This document shows, in pieces, positions 57,165 to 64,000 of a stretch of DNA of 64,000 nt. The position numbers and the translations under genes were made by a program. Each line of letters begins with the position of its first letter. The stretch's first letter is position 1. The notes under the pieces were generated by a model that did no database searches, had not been told where the DNA came from, and saw nothing but the letters and a program-made list of their open reading frames with translations. Source of the stretch: a candidate division KSB1 bacterium (lineage in GTDB: Bacteria > Zhuqueibacterota > Zhuqueibacteria > Thermofontimicrobiales > Thermofontimicrobiaceae); assembly GCA_034506395.1 (NCBI GenBank), contig JAPDPQ010000007.1, forward strand, positions 62,001 through 126,000, written 5' to 3'.

Positions 57165-57857
57165 TTATTTTTTATCCCACAATTTTTCCAATTCTAGATT
57201 TTTTCTACCTACCGCCATTGCCTGGGCATTTAAAAATGTTTTCACTTCTTCCCATGCGACTTGCTTGATCATTCGTGGCATGGGCTCAGCATCCGCATCT
57301 TCAAAATACGTAAGAGCACGGATAGCAAATGCAGGGAAAGCGGTGTGATATGGATATTTGACGGCAGCGATCTTAAACAGATCATCGAGAGATTTCTGCC
57401 GCAGTATGAAATAAAGATCAACATAATCCTTACGAGTCCCTCTGGAAAGAATGGCCGCTAATTTCATTGCCCCAATTTCCTCTACGGCAGCAATACGGAT
57501 ATTTTTGATCAAGCTTGGTGGTTTCACGAGCGGATGCAAATTCAATCGGAAAAAACTGATTCCCACTGTTTTCCAATTGGCAACAAAAGTGCCGTCTTTA
57601 TCATGTATTATTTTAATTGATGGTTCTCCCTTGAGAATTTCCATTATCGCCTTGCGCTGATCAATCCCCACAGCTTCAGGAGAATCACTGAAAAAATCCA
57701 GATCAACTGATAAACGATGTCCGAGTTGTAGCGCAAGACCCGTTCCACCTCCCAGGTAAAAATCCGAAATAAATGGCAAATCACTCAAAAGATGAAAAAG
57801 CTCTTTCGATTCGGCCGTTAACGCCTCCCAATGGACATGCATCGCTAATCCCCCCAA
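57165..57857 (-). CDS. AbiEii/AbiGii-type nucleotidyltransferase
   Basis: Product of 230 residues of the nucleotidyltransferase superfamily. The signature is LGGGTGLALQLGHRLSVDLDFFSD (about 36-59), with the GG(T) and DxDFF residues of AbiEii toxins, and KLAAILSRGTRKDYVDLYFILR (about 140-160) carries the conserved K...R.KDYVDLY segment. AbiEii-type enzymes are the toxic half of toxin-antitoxin or abortive-infection pairs. A small gene with the right shape for a partner lies directly upstream and overlaps it by 13 bases (57845-58162), and both are on the minus strand within a plus-strand region. Confidence 0.88.
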   Translation of the reverse strand: MGGLAMHVHWEALTAESKELFHLLSDLPFISDFYLGGGTGLALQLGHRLSVDLDFFSDSPEAVGIDQRKAIMEILKGEPSIKIIHDKDGTFVANWKTVGISFFRLNLHPLVKPPSLIKNIRIAAVEEIGAMKLAAILSRGTRKDYVDLYFILRQKSLDDLFKIAAVKYPYHTAFPAFAIRALTYFEDADAEPMPRMIKQVAWEEVKTFLNAQAMAVGRKNLELEKLWDKK

Positions 57858-58162
57858 ACATGCTCACGAATTTCAGCAAAAGGCGCTTGACGATATTCTC
57901 TAATGTCAAGCAGCTTGCACCAGTAATTGAAAGTCATTTTTGACAGCCTGCGGTGACCATATTGTTGAAGATATTCGACAATTCGTTTCAGGCCATAATG
58001 ATGAAATAACCAGTGCAACTCCTCCCAGGTGCCCATTTCCAGTGTTCGCTCGATGATGGGCTGCGCATATAACTCGGCATCCATTTGTTCAAAATCATAT
58101 TCTTGAAAGAGTCGAGCTAAGGATGAAGGGATGGGATTTGATTTTTGATCTGCGTTATGCAT
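57845..58162 (-). CDS. Small partner of AbiEii-type enzyme (DUF6922-like)
   Basis: Product of 105 residues, no membrane segment. The central pattern EELHWLFHHYGLKRIVEYLQQYGHRRLSKMTFNYWCKLLDI recalls the DUF6922-like family, frequently coded just upstream of AbiEii-type nucleotidyltransferases. The overlap and order suggest an antitoxin or substrate-guiding partner. Identity of the family is from memory of the pattern, not from a search. Confidence 0.7.
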   Translation of the reverse strand: MHNADQKSNPIPSSLARLFQEYDFEQMDAELYAQPIIERTLEMGTWEELHWLFHHYGLKRIVEYLQQYGHRRLSKMTFNYWCKLLDIREYRQAPFAEIREHVWGD

Positions 58163-58475
58163 CGTCCGACAATTGGCTGAATTTTATTTAACAAATATGG
58201 AATGAATATAGTGAATTTAATTTCGTGAATCAATTAAAATTTTTGAAAAGGCAAATGAATCATCGATTAGGTCGATTAGGAGGCAAATTCAGCATGCGCA
58301 TCATCATTCAGAAGCCTCTGCAGTTGATTGCGATCGATTTATTCAGTTGATCGTGCGAAGGCCATAAGATTTTTTCAATGAAGTTCCAATAAAAAATTCA
58401 TTTTTTCTATTGACTCTTATCTTTAATTATTTTATTTTTGGGCTGTTTATTTTGGAGGGTGAATCAAAAACTGGT
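58163..58475. other. Intergenic region before pyrF
   Basis: About 310 bases between divergent genes; it should hold promoters for pyrFE and for the AbiEii pair. I see none that is convincing. Confidence 0.35.
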
Positions 58476-59291
58476 ATGTCATTCAATGAGCGATTGAATC
58501 AGATCTGCAGGAAGAAGAATAGCCTGGTCTGCGTGGGGTTGGATGTTGATCTGAACAAGGTTCCCGCATTCATTCTTGAGAAAAAAGAGCCGCTGGTCTA
58601 TTTCTGTCAGGCCATCATCGATGCCACTCTGCCTTTCGCCGCTGCCTATAAAATCAATACCGCCTTTTTTGAGGCGCATGGTGTCAGCGGGTGGGCAGCA
58701 ATGAGCAAGGTGGCGACCTATTTGCCAGACGATGTCATCAAAATCGCTGATGCCAAGCGGGGGGATATCGGCAACACATCGCAAATGTACGCCCGAGCCT
58801 TTTTCCAGGCGATGAATTTCGATGCGATAACCGTTAACCCATTCCTCGGCTACGATGCGGTAGCGCCGTTTTTAGAGGATGAAGACAACGGGGCGTTCAT
58901 CCTGTGCCACACATCTAACAAAGGGGCTGCGGATTTTCAAAAATTCAGCGACGGCAAAAAAGCGCTGTTTGAACTGGTGGCTGAGCAGGTGCAACTGTGG
59001 AACGTGCGCAACAATTGCGGTTTGGTAGTGGGGGCAACTTTTCCGGATGAAATGAAGCATGTGAGAGCACTAGCGCCCGAACTGCCGTTTCTGGTTCCTG
59101 GTCTTGGTGCGCAGGGCGGCGATTTTGAATTGGCGGTTCGCTATGCGATCAATGAAAACGGAATGGGAGCGATTTTCAATTTCAGTCGAGGGATCATTTA
59201 CAGCTCGACAGGAGCCGATTTTGCCGAGGCTGCTGGAACAAAGACAAAGCAGATAAAAGAAGACATCATCAGAATCATAGAAAATTCTTAG
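58476..59291 (+). CDS. pyrF: Orotidine 5'-phosphate decarboxylase (type 2)
   Basis: PyrF makes UMP from OMP. From the ATG at 58476 the product is 271 residues (MSFNERLNQICRKKNSLVCVGLDVD), normal for the type 2 branch. The catalytic loop is DAKRGDIGNTS (about residues 91-101), followed by VNPFLGYDAVAPFLED and SNKGAADFQ. The longer frame back to a TTG at 58410 lacks a ribosome-binding site. It is followed by pyrE 9 bases later, the last two steps of UMP synthesis in reverse order. Confidence 0.95.
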   Translation: MSFNERLNQICRKKNSLVCVGLDVDLNKVPAFILEKKEPLVYFCQAIIDATLPFAAAYKINTAFFEAHGVSGWAAMSKVATYLPDDVIKIADAKRGDIGNTSQMYARAFFQAMNFDAITVNPFLGYDAVAPFLEDEDNGAFILCHTSNKGAADFQKFSDGKKALFELVAEQVQLWNVRNNCGLVVGATFPDEMKHVRALAPELPFLVPGLGAQGGDFELAVRYAINENGMGAIFNFSRGIIYSSTGADFAEAAGTKTKQIKEDIIRIIENS

Positions 59292-59300
59292 GAGATCATT

Positions 59301-59882
59301 TTGACCAAAGAGGAAGCCTTAAATCTTTTTAAAGAAACTGGAGCGCTATTAGAGGGCCATTTTCTTTTGACTTCGGGTTTGCATAGCCCACAGTACTTCC
59401 AATGCGCCAAAGTCCTGCAATATCCCCAGCATGCCCAGAAGTTGTGTTGGGAGATTGCCTACAATTTTATGACTGAGAAAGTGGATGTGGTGATCGGGCC
59501 AGCATTGGGTGGGATCATCGTGGCGCAGGAGGTGGCTCGCTTGATCCATGCCCGAGCTATTTTTGCCGAACGAGAGGACGGCAAAATGACATTGCGCCGG
59601 GGCTTTGAGATCAAATCGGGCGAGCGGGTGCTGGCCGTGGAGGATGTGGTGACCACAGGCGGGTCAATCAAAGAAGTGATCGAGCTGGCAAAAAATGCCG
59701 GCGCAAAACTGGTCGGCGTCGGGTTCCTGGTGGACCGCAGTCAGCAGCGGGTGCAGTTCGATGTGCCCAAATTTGCGGTAGTAACGATGGACGTGGTGAC
59801 TTATTCCGCGGATCAGTGTCCCCTCTGCAAAAAAGGAATTCCCATTATAAAACCAGGGAGCCGGAAGATTAAATTGACATAA
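59301..59882 (+). CDS. pyrE: Orotate phosphoribosyltransferase
   Basis: PyrE makes OMP from orotate and PRPP. The 193-residue product has FLLTSGLHSPQYFQCAKVL, the conserved DVVIGPALGGIIVAQEVARL, the K and E-rich loop REDGKMTLRRGFEI, and the PRPP motif VLAVEDVVTTGGSI. TTG start with GGAG 7 bases upstream. The C-terminal tail has CPLCKKG, a cysteine pair known in some longer OPRTs. Operonic with pyrF. Confidence 0.95.
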   Translation: MTKEEALNLFKETGALLEGHFLLTSGLHSPQYFQCAKVLQYPQHAQKLCWEIAYNFMTEKVDVVIGPALGGIIVAQEVARLIHARAIFAEREDGKMTLRRGFEIKSGERVLAVEDVVTTGGSIKEVIELAKNAGAKLVGVGFLVDRSQQRVQFDVPKFAVVTMDVVTYSADQCPLCKKGIPIIKPGSRKIKLT

Positions 59883-60136
59883 ACAAAGCGATGAGTTGCA
59901 AATTATAAAAGCAAGATTTTCGTTTTCGGACCACTGGCGAGCAAACCAGTCCTGGCTTTAGTAAGGTAAAGCGCTGGGTCTATGAGCTTGCTGTATTAAC
60001 TTGCCCAAGCTTTGGCTGCAAATCCCTCTTGTTCATTATTCTCCATCACTTCTTTTCATGGGAAAAAACTATAATTAGAGGGGTAATTGAAGCATTGGGT
60101 GTCCGAGGATTTTCGAAATATTTGAGGAAGTTTGAC

Positions 60137-60499
60137 ATGAGCAAATCTTTCATGAAAATCGGACCGATTACTTGTAGCATCGAAGCCGAACCTCCTTACA
60201 CAGCGATGAGAAATGGAGCTACGGATTTTTTCACATTGGCCAACGAAAAACTAAAACTGCCTGAGGAAATCCCCGTGAACTCCATTGAAAATGGAAGAAT
60301 TCATCTTCAGAGTAACTCGCTAAAACTGGATATTCGGACCAATCAAATCGGTGCGGAAATTCTCAAAAGTCTCAATGGAAAAAAGACGGTGGCAAAAATT
60401 GCTTCAGAGCTTTCGGAGAAATACGACTTCGATGACGAGGAATTTTTGGAGCAGGTAAAGACTTTTCTCAACATTTTCCGAACTTACAAGTTGATCTAA
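60137..60499 (+). CDS. PqqD-like small protein
   Basis: Product of about 120 residues from the ATG at 60137, chosen because GAGGAAG lies 7 bases upstream. The C-terminal half (LDIRTNQIGAEILKSLNGKKTVAKIASELSEKYDFDDEEFLEQVKTFLNIFRTYKLI, described here in two parts: TNQIGAEILKSLNGKKTVAK and EFLEQVKTFLNIFRTYKLI) follows the PqqD/RRE layout of peptide-recognition proteins that serve radical-SAM or other RiPP enzymes. The first half is not recognised. No radical-SAM enzyme, precursor peptide or transporter lies nearby, so it is an orphan here; it may serve a modification system elsewhere. Confidence 0.75.
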   Translation: MSKSFMKIGPITCSIEAEPPYTAMRNGATDFFTLANEKLKLPEEIPVNSIENGRIHLQSNSLKLDIRTNQIGAEILKSLNGKKTVAKIASELSEKYDFDDEEFLEQVKTFLNIFRTYKLI

Positions 60500-60813
60500 T
60501 TATTTGAAAGTGCCATAACGATTTGGAAGAAACAAAGGAATAATACGCATCTTGCGCCTGCGATTTAGATCAGCTCAGGTGTAGCGCGTTTTTCGATGGG
60601 AGCGATGATAGCACTTTTCCACAAAGTGTTTGTTTGGGAGAGTTGCTAGATGTCATCGGGTATTTTTGCGATTAGTTTTCCTAATCTGGGCTAAAAAATG
60701 CCTCCAAAAACACCATAAAGAACCGATTAGCAAGAAGGCTGTTGATTTGAGCCGAGGCTTGGTTTATCACGCCATGCTGCTGAACATTTATAGATATTGC
60801 AAGAGGTATTAGA
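60500..60813. other. Intergenic region before RACo-like gene
   Basis: About 314 bases. A 60-codon open frame here (60630-60812) has no ribosome-binding site or recognisable content and I do not call it. No promoter identified. Confidence 0.4.
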
Positions 60814-62652
60814 TTGACGGATCACTTATTAAATATAACCTTTCTCCCCAAAAATAAAAAAATCTCAGTACCATCAGGAACTAATCTTTTAGAAGCAGCT
60901 CAGCGAGCTGATATCTTTGTTCCTAACTTTTGTGGTAGCCGCGGGAAGTGCGGCAAATGCAAGGTCAAGCTCGTCCAATCCACATTGCCATACACGGCGC
61001 AAGAAGAAGTGGCCTTAACACCTGAAGAACGAAGCCAGGGGATTCATTTAGCCTGTCAAATCGCAGTCAATAATGATCTCATTGTCGAGGTCATCCGTGA
61101 GGAAAATCTGAAGACTACCCGCTTTTTGACTTATGATTTGGCCGAGCAACTTGAAGTTGATCATCATTTGAAGAAATATTATCTGGAACTTCCTAAGCCT
61201 GAGTTGCAGCATCTGCGCGATGATGTGACCAATATAATTGACCATATTCAGCAGGATGCCCGAGCGGTCATGCCATTGGTGTTGTTGCAAAGTCTGTCAA
61301 CGTTTTTGCGGAAAAACGATTTTAAGATTACCGTGACACTTGACGGAAACCAAATTATTAATATCGAAGCGGGCGACACGAGTCAGCGTTTATTCGGCGT
61401 AGCAATTGATCTCGGCACGACCACTATTGTTGGTTCCCTGGTGAATATGTTAACCGGCCAAATTCTGGCCGTGGCATCGCGAACCAATCCACAATCGATT
61501 CATGGTGCGGATGTCATTTCTCGGGTGAATTTTTGCATATCTGAGCCAGGGGGATTGGGCAAATTGCAGACACTGGCCATCGAAGCAATCAACGAGATCA
61601 TTGAGGAGCTATGCGAAAATTCAGGCGAAAAATTTCGGGATATTTATGAACTGAGTTTAGCTGGCAATACAATTATGAATCATTTATTCTTGGGCGCTAA
61701 TCCACAATTCATTGCTGAAGCGCCTTATACCCCCGCCTATCGGCGCAGCCAAAAATTTCGGGCTGAAGAGTTAGGCATTGCCATTTTGCCGCGCGGTTCA
61801 GTGATTACGCTCCCCAATATTTCGGGTTACGTGGGAGGCGACATCACTGGTTTTATTTTAGCCTGTAAATTGCATCAGCAAGATAAAGTTACCCTCGGCA
61901 TCGACATCGGAACCAATGGCGAGATCGTTCTTGGCTCAAAGGAAAAATTGATCTGCTGTTCTACGGCGGCTGGGCCGGCTTTTGAAGGGGGACAGATCAG
62001 TTGCGGCATGCGCGCGATGGAGGGTGCCATCGATAAATATGTGATTGATGAAGCCGGAGTTTTTTATCACGTCATTGGCAATATCGATCCGCGGGGGGTC
62101 TGCGGCACTGGACTGGTCGATGTCGTGGCGGAATTGCTCAGTGCTGGGATCGTCGATGAAACCGGTCGCATTGTCGCCCCAGAGCAATTTCATGGCCTCG
62201 ATTGGTTGAAAAAACGCATCCTGCCGAATGATAAAAACTATGATTTTGCTCTAGTCAATGGGGAGGACGGTGCTCGTCAGATGATAAAGATCAAGCAGCA
62301 GGATATTCGCGAGCTGCAATTGGCCAAGGGCGCAATGGCCGCTGGCATCGAAATTCTGATGAAGGAATTGGGAATCTCCGTGGATCAAATTGAGCAGGTA
62401 TTCATTGCTGGCGCCTTTGGCAGTTATCTGAACAAATACAATGCGCTCAAAATTGGCCTGCTGCCGGCAATATCGCCTGAAAAAATTCATTTCGTCGGCA
62501 ATGCTGCTTCGCTTGGAGCCAAAAAATTCTTGCTCTCCCAACGCGCTCGTGATGAAGCCGAGTATATTATCAATACCACCCATTATATCGAGCTGGCTGG
62601 CCGCCAGGATTTCCAAGAGATATTTGCCGAAAAAATGTTTTTTATTCAATAA
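60814..62652 (+). CDS. RACo-like ASKHA protein with N-terminal [2Fe-2S] ferredoxin domain
   Basis: Product of 612 residues. The first 80 carry a ferredoxin-type cluster site (FCGSRGKCGKCKVKL, then LACQI), and from about 195 an actin-like ATPase domain begins: VAIDLGTTTIVGSLV, ELSLAGNTIMNHLFLG, TLGIDIGTNGEIVLGS, STAAGPAFEGGQISCGMRA, and CGTGLVDVVAELLSAGIV. This is the layout of reductive activators of corrinoid proteins (RACo, RamA-type DUF4445 family), which use ATP to drive reactivation of Co(II) corrinoids. No corrinoid methyltransferase is in the window, so the client is unknown. TTG start with AGAGGT 7 bases upstream. Confidence 0.9.
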   Translation: MTDHLLNITFLPKNKKISVPSGTNLLEAAQRADIFVPNFCGSRGKCGKCKVKLVQSTLPYTAQEEVALTPEERSQGIHLACQIAVNNDLIVEVIREENLKTTRFLTYDLAEQLEVDHHLKKYYLELPKPELQHLRDDVTNIIDHIQQDARAVMPLVLLQSLSTFLRKNDFKITVTLDGNQIINIEAGDTSQRLFGVAIDLGTTTIVGSLVNMLTGQILAVASRTNPQSIHGADVISRVNFCISEPGGLGKLQTLAIEAINEIIEELCENSGEKFRDIYELSLAGNTIMNHLFLGANPQFIAEAPYTPAYRRSQKFRAEELGIAILPRGSVITLPNISGYVGGDITGFILACKLHQQDKVTLGIDIGTNGEIVLGSKEKLICCSTAAGPAFEGGQISCGMRAMEGAIDKYVIDEAGVFYHVIGNIDPRGVCGTGLVDVVAELLSAGIVDETGRIVAPEQFHGLDWLKKRILPNDKNYDFALVNGEDGARQMIKIKQQDIRELQLAKGAMAAGIEILMKELGISVDQIEQVFIAGAFGSYLNKYNALKIGLLPAISPEKIHFVGNAASLGAKKFLLSQRARDEAEYIINTTHYIELAGRQDFQEIFAEKMFFIQ

Positions 62653-63100
62653 AAAAAAAGCTTGACTTTTTTGAAAATTTTTATATGATAAATAATGAGC
62701 CTATCCGCGATTCGATGATCGGTTCCAGATATTAGCCCCATTCCTGTTTTCTCTGCTGCTGATTCTGCTGAAGATGTTTGTTGCTGCGGATTTTTAAGTG
62801 CAAATATCCCAAAAGCCTTAAATGTAAGTGGGTTTAAGATGATTTGCAGCGGTTTAAAAAGACGCAGTTTGTGGGTGACAGTAGGTCAGCTCTATGGTTC
62901 CGCCCCCCCCGTTATTCAGTTTCAGCGATCTTCTCATCCCGATCCATTTTCATCCATCCCAACCGGCACCAAACGTTCAATATTTGCGATATTCCATTAT
63001 CTTGGCTCATCGGGAGATCAGAGGCCCACCGGACAACCACCTTAACCTCAGCAAAATTGAATAGCTCTTAGGAAGAGAAAAGTTTTCGAGGAGGTGCGCT
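62653..63100. other. Long leader region before lipoprotein gene
   Basis: About 450 bases: a promoter at 62662-62689 and then a long untranslated leader with GC-rich and C-run stretches (62900-62911). It does not match a riboswitch consensus I know. No gene seen; a structured RNA remains possible. Confidence 0.4.
62662..62689 (+). promoter_or_regulatory. Sigma70-type promoter
   Basis: TTGACT (62662-62667), 16-base spacer, TATGAT (62684-62689), directly after a run of A. It would produce a leader of about 400 bases before the ATG at 63101. Confidence 0.6.
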
Positions 63101-63778
63101 ATGAAACCGATCAAATTATTGGCACTGCTCATTGGCCTGAGCATGATAATCTGGTGGGCGTGTTCGGACAGAGAGACCGCTCCCACGGCGCCTGAGCCAT
63201 CCGCTTGTTTGGTGCAGCCGCATGGTTTGAACAAGACCTTGGCAGATTACAGCTCCGCGGAATTCATATTTTTGGGCGACCCCAATGGTCCTCAGCCTGC
63301 CAGCATTAGCCTAATGGGATTTACACCTTCTGGCGATCCCCAGAGCCCTCAGCCAGCGAAAAAAATCACATGGTATGGTGACTGTGAAGATTATGAGGTA
63401 CCTGGCACAGCAGATACTTGGTATATGTGGAACTGCACGATCGATTGCAGCGACCTGGCAGATAATTGCCTTTATACCGAAGTCGGCAATGAAAGCGATC
63501 CGAGCACCTGCCAGGAGATGACGCTTAAAGCCGATCTTTTCTGGCGACCTTATCCCTTCACCGGAAAATGGCAACGCTATGCTTACTTGCCTGAATGGAC
63601 AGTATATGACCGACGTGGGCAAATGGCATATGGCACATATGTTTGGCGGGATACATGGGAATCAAAGTGCATATCAACTCATAAATTTTTGGATAAGACA
63701 AATAAGCCGGACTCCGCCTCTTTTACCTTAAGGTCTCAATTTCGCTCGCTCAGCCCTCAATCAATCGTGAAGCAATAA
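63101..63778 (+). CDS. Exported lipoprotein of unknown function
   Basis: Product of 225 residues with a lipobox after a hydrophobic stretch (LIGLSMIIWWAC, residues about 10-21), so it is probably membrane-anchored at the periplasmic or cell surface. GAGGAGG lies 7 bases upstream of the ATG. The mature part has two similar segments, FLGDPNGPQPASISLMGF and GDPQSPQPAKKI, then a cysteine-rich central domain (WNCTIDCSDLADNCLY) and a C-terminal basic, Ser-rich tail. I do not recognise a family. A hairpin with a T-run follows at 63814-63834. Confidence 0.75.
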   Translation: MKPIKLLALLIGLSMIIWWACSDRETAPTAPEPSACLVQPHGLNKTLADYSSAEFIFLGDPNGPQPASISLMGFTPSGDPQSPQPAKKITWYGDCEDYEVPGTADTWYMWNCTIDCSDLADNCLYTEVGNESDPSTCQEMTLKADLFWRPYPFTGKWQRYAYLPEWTVYDRRGQMAYGTYVWRDTWESKCISTHKFLDKTNKPDSASFTLRSQFRSLSPQSIVKQ

Positions 63779-63813
63779 CTGGTAGCCTGGCTTTCGCGGC
63801 GGTTGCTTCGGAT

Positions 63814-63834
63814 AAAGGCGATCGCCGCCTTTTT
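63814..63834 (+). terminator. Intrinsic terminator after lipoprotein gene
   Basis: AAAGGCG and CGCCTTT form a 7-bp stem around a 5-base loop, followed by T residues. It lies 36 bases after the stop codon. Confidence 0.75.
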
Positions 63835-63905
63835 GAATATCTCCGATCGAGATTATATCTAGCTTAAAAAATTCTTCATAAAATTTCGATTTGAGGTTTG
63901 AGCTT

Positions 63906-64000
63906 ATGAAACGTCAATTCATGTTTTTCTTTTGCTTTTGGCTATATTGCATGGCCCGAATATGTTGGGTCAATTGCCAGGAATGGTCAGAACCGCGGTT
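63906..64000 (+). CDS. Exported protein, 5' end only
   Basis: ATG at 63906 opens a frame that runs off the window after 31 codons: MKRQFMFFFCFWLYCMARIC then WVNCQEWSEP. The basic start and the phenylalanine-rich hydrophobic stretch suggest a signal peptide. Family cannot be judged. Upstream T-rich sequence gives no clear ribosome-binding site. Confidence 0.6.
   Translation, partial: MKRQFMFFFCFWLYCMARICWVNCQEWSEPR

Noticed and set aside
59880..60130. Inverted repeat ACTGG/CCAGT after pyrE as a terminator
   Set aside because: No T-run follows and the stem is short.
60630..60812. 60-codon open frame before the RACo-like gene
   Set aside because: No ribosome-binding site, no motif, and composition unlike neighbouring genes.
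62840..63071. Open frames in the long leader before the lipoprotein gene
   Set aside because: Overlapping frames of 68-75 codons with no start signals or recognisable protein features.
62700..63100. Cobalamin, c-di-GMP or SAM riboswitch in the leader, suggested by proximity to the corrinoid-activator-like gene
   Set aside because: I could not find the conserved core sequences of these classes; the downstream gene is a lipoprotein.

Overview
This 64 kb window is the replication-origin neighbourhood of a Gram-negative (diderm) bacterium. The outer-membrane genes (patatin-BamA fusion, SurA-type chaperones, Mla lipid transport, LolA-like protein), an AT-leaning composition, frequent TTG/GTG starts and the gene order dnaA-dnaN-recF-DUF721-gyrB-gyrA against rpmH-rnpA-yidD-yidC-mnmE-mnmG-rsmG suggest an uncultured lineage around candidate division KSB1 / Calditrichota / FCB-related phyla. 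That placement is inference from gene content, not from a marker-gene search.

Layout. Nearly every gene left of about 31.7 kb is on the minus strand and nearly every gene right of 32.1 kb is on the plus strand, so replication probably starts near 29.8-32.1 kb and genes run with the forks. Perfect DnaA boxes lie on both sides of dnaA, with a candidate DnaA-trio tract beside one of them. Two parS-type sites flank mnmG, although no parA/parB is in the window.

Left arm (minus strand, read right to left): dnaA, dnaN, recF, a DciA-like DUF721 gene, gyrB and gyrA; a hypothetical gene plus a FecR-domain gene; a plus-strand patatin/POTRA/BamA gene; bioY; a BadF-type sugar kinase with anmK (cell-wall recycling); a methyltransferase with ftsE-ftsX; hrcA-grpE-dnaJ-comEA; a PilM/PilN-like pair with a pseudopilin-like protein; rsmD-coaD-TPR; and secreted proteins with a shared domain, one running off the left edge.

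Right arm (plus strand): rpmH-rnpA-yidD-yidC (closed by a terminator), mnmE-mnmG-rsmG, murQ, mfd, three successive parvulin-type periplasmic isomerases, a DUF4159 protein, then a minus-strand MacB/LolCDE-like ABC operon interrupted by an 0.8 kb spacer of repeats, mlaE-mlaF-mlaD, a LolA-like protein, an AbiEii-type nucleotidyltransferase with its small partner (minus strand), pyrF-pyrE, a short PqqD-like protein, an orphan RACo-like iron-sulfur ASKHA protein, a lipoprotein, and the start of another exported protein at the right edge.

Most of the window is conserved housekeeping. The parts that repay attention are the origin architecture, the parS pair, the repeat family tied to the ABC operon, the apparently leaderless mlaE start, the AbiEii pair, and the orphan PqqD-like and RACo-like genes. 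I saw no tRNA, rRNA, CRISPR array, prophage or transposase gene, and no convincing undescribed multi-gene system.
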